A stretch of DNA of 64,000 bases, taken from Roseovarius aestuarii. Lineage in GTDB: Bacteria; Pseudomonadota; Alphaproteobacteria; Rhodobacterales; Rhodobacteraceae. This document shows, piece by piece, positions 63,469 to 64,000 of this stretch. How positions within the stretch are numbered: the first letter of the stretch is position 1; every line of letters begins with the position of its first letter. Location: positions 1 through 64,000 of the forward strand of contig NZ_JAIMIB010000018.1 in NCBI RefSeq assembly GCF_019966515.1, given 5' to 3'. A model generated the notes under the pieces. That model worked only from the letters and a program-made list of their open reading frames with translations, was not told the DNA's origin and ran no database searches. A program made the translations under genes and the position numbers.

Positions 63469-64000
63469 TCATTGCAGACTTTCGTCGGTATGCAAAAGAT
63501 GTGCGGAACTGGGCATGCGCCGCGTTTTCCAGTCTATCAGCGGACGCAGGCGGGATAGATTAACCGGCTTGGTAAGCACGGAAAAGCTATGTTCGGCCCC
63601 GATTTCCTTGATCGCCGCATCCTGATTGGCGGTGATCATGATCGCAGGGATATCGATGCCGGTTCTTTCACGCAGGGCCAGAATGGAACGCAGGCCGGTA
63701 TCACCATCATCCAGCTGATAGTCGGCCAGGATGATATCCGGACTCATGCCAATATCATCCAGAAGACGCACGGCTTCCTCGGTCGAGCTGGCGCCAAGCA
63801 CCGACGCCCCCCATTTTTCCAGCCGTTGGGTCATGGCAAAAAGAACGCCAGGGTCGTTTTCTATCAGCATGACGATTAGATCCATCTCGGAATCCAGCGT
63901 CTTGGAACGGTCCACCGGCTCGGCGGGCTTGGCCACGTCCTGCCCCACCATGGGCAGGGTTATAGAAAAGACCGAGCCCATCCCCGGCTTTGACCGCACC
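63469..64000 (-). CDS. Hybrid sensor histidine kinase, C-terminal part (cut by window edge)
   Basis: At least 176 residues are visible. They open with the end of a kinase catalytic domain (RSKPGMGSVFSITLP, the G2-box end) followed by a receiver domain (about residues 40-160) with the phosphate-accepting Asp in ILADYQLDDG and Lys in VLTKPVN. The gene continues beyond position 64000. In Paracoccus a hybrid kinase (FlhS) controls methanol and formaldehyde oxidation genes, and this position fits such a role (inference). Confidence 0.85.
   Translation of the reverse strand, partial: VRSKPGMGSVFSITLPMVGQDVAKPAEPVDRSKTLDSEMDLIVMLIENDPGVLFAMTQRLEKWGASVLGASSTEEAVRLLDDIGMSPDIILADYQLDDGDTGLRSILALRERTGIDIPAIMITANQDAAIKEIGAEHSFSVLTKPVNLSRLRPLIDWKTRRMPSSAHLLHTDESLQ

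Overview
The window looks like a chromosome segment of an alphaproteobacterium of the Rhodobacterales (Roseobacter group). This is inferred from gene content (an xoxF methanol cluster with glutathione-linked formaldehyde oxidation, an acs operon with a DUF4212 symporter, a DUF3726 gene, many LysR regulators), high GC at third codon positions and the style of the intergenic DNA. No rRNA, tRNA, CRISPR array or complete insertion sequence was seen.

Region 1 (255-8885, all minus) is an acetate module: acetyl-CoA synthetase, a zinc-type adenylate kinase overlapping it, a DUF4212 subunit with its sodium/solute symporter, and, after a hairpin terminator, a CBS/cyclic-nucleotide/DUF294 protein, a small membrane protein and a membrane-anchored PAS-exonuclease. 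The 1 kb upstream of acs carries two copies of a 13-bp operator-like sequence. Region 2 (9879-20397) is a patchwork of small catabolic units: a lipoprotein with a hydrolase-like motif, a DUF3726 gene coupled to a 566-residue unknown gene, a LysR gene, an AEC transporter, an imine-reductase-like enzyme with a divergent LysR, and a tartrate/malate dehydrogenase abutting a haloacetate-dehalogenase-like hydrolase. Region 3 (20398-25985) holds gene debris and a 1093-residue RTX protein made of four large repeats in an ABAB order.

Region 4 (25986-34746, all minus) is a tight six-gene operon: dihaem cytochrome, GMC oxidoreductase, two proteins without a recognised function, a Dyp-type peroxidase and a catalase-like haem protein. 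It reads as an uncharacterised oxidation/peroxide-handling system and is my best candidate for something new. Region 5 (34747-40097) has an IS110 remnant, an HD-domain protein with the ligand pattern of diiron HD oxygenases next to a beta-hydroxyacid dehydrogenase and LysR gene, a small tyrosine recombinase and a GNAT gene.

Region 6 (40530-64000) is a methylotrophy island. An eight-gene minus operon carries two ABC systems and a beta-propeller protein of the kind found with PQQ-dependent alcohol oxidation. Divergent from it are an SRPBCC protein, a second beta-propeller and a SoxYZ-like carrier. Then come frmA, fghA, a cytochrome c, xoxF (lanthanide-type methanol dehydrogenase with the extra Asp), xoxG, xoxJ and a rhodanese-like gene, which together take methanol to formaldehyde and then formate, with electrons passing to cytochromes. 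An accessory patch (ParD with a damaged ParE, cupin, FAD oxidase, SnoaL protein) separates this from a quinoprotein-relay zinc hydrolase, a second SoxYZ-like carrier, two small exported proteins and the end of a hybrid sensor kinase cut by the window edge. No pqq biosynthesis genes lie in the window.
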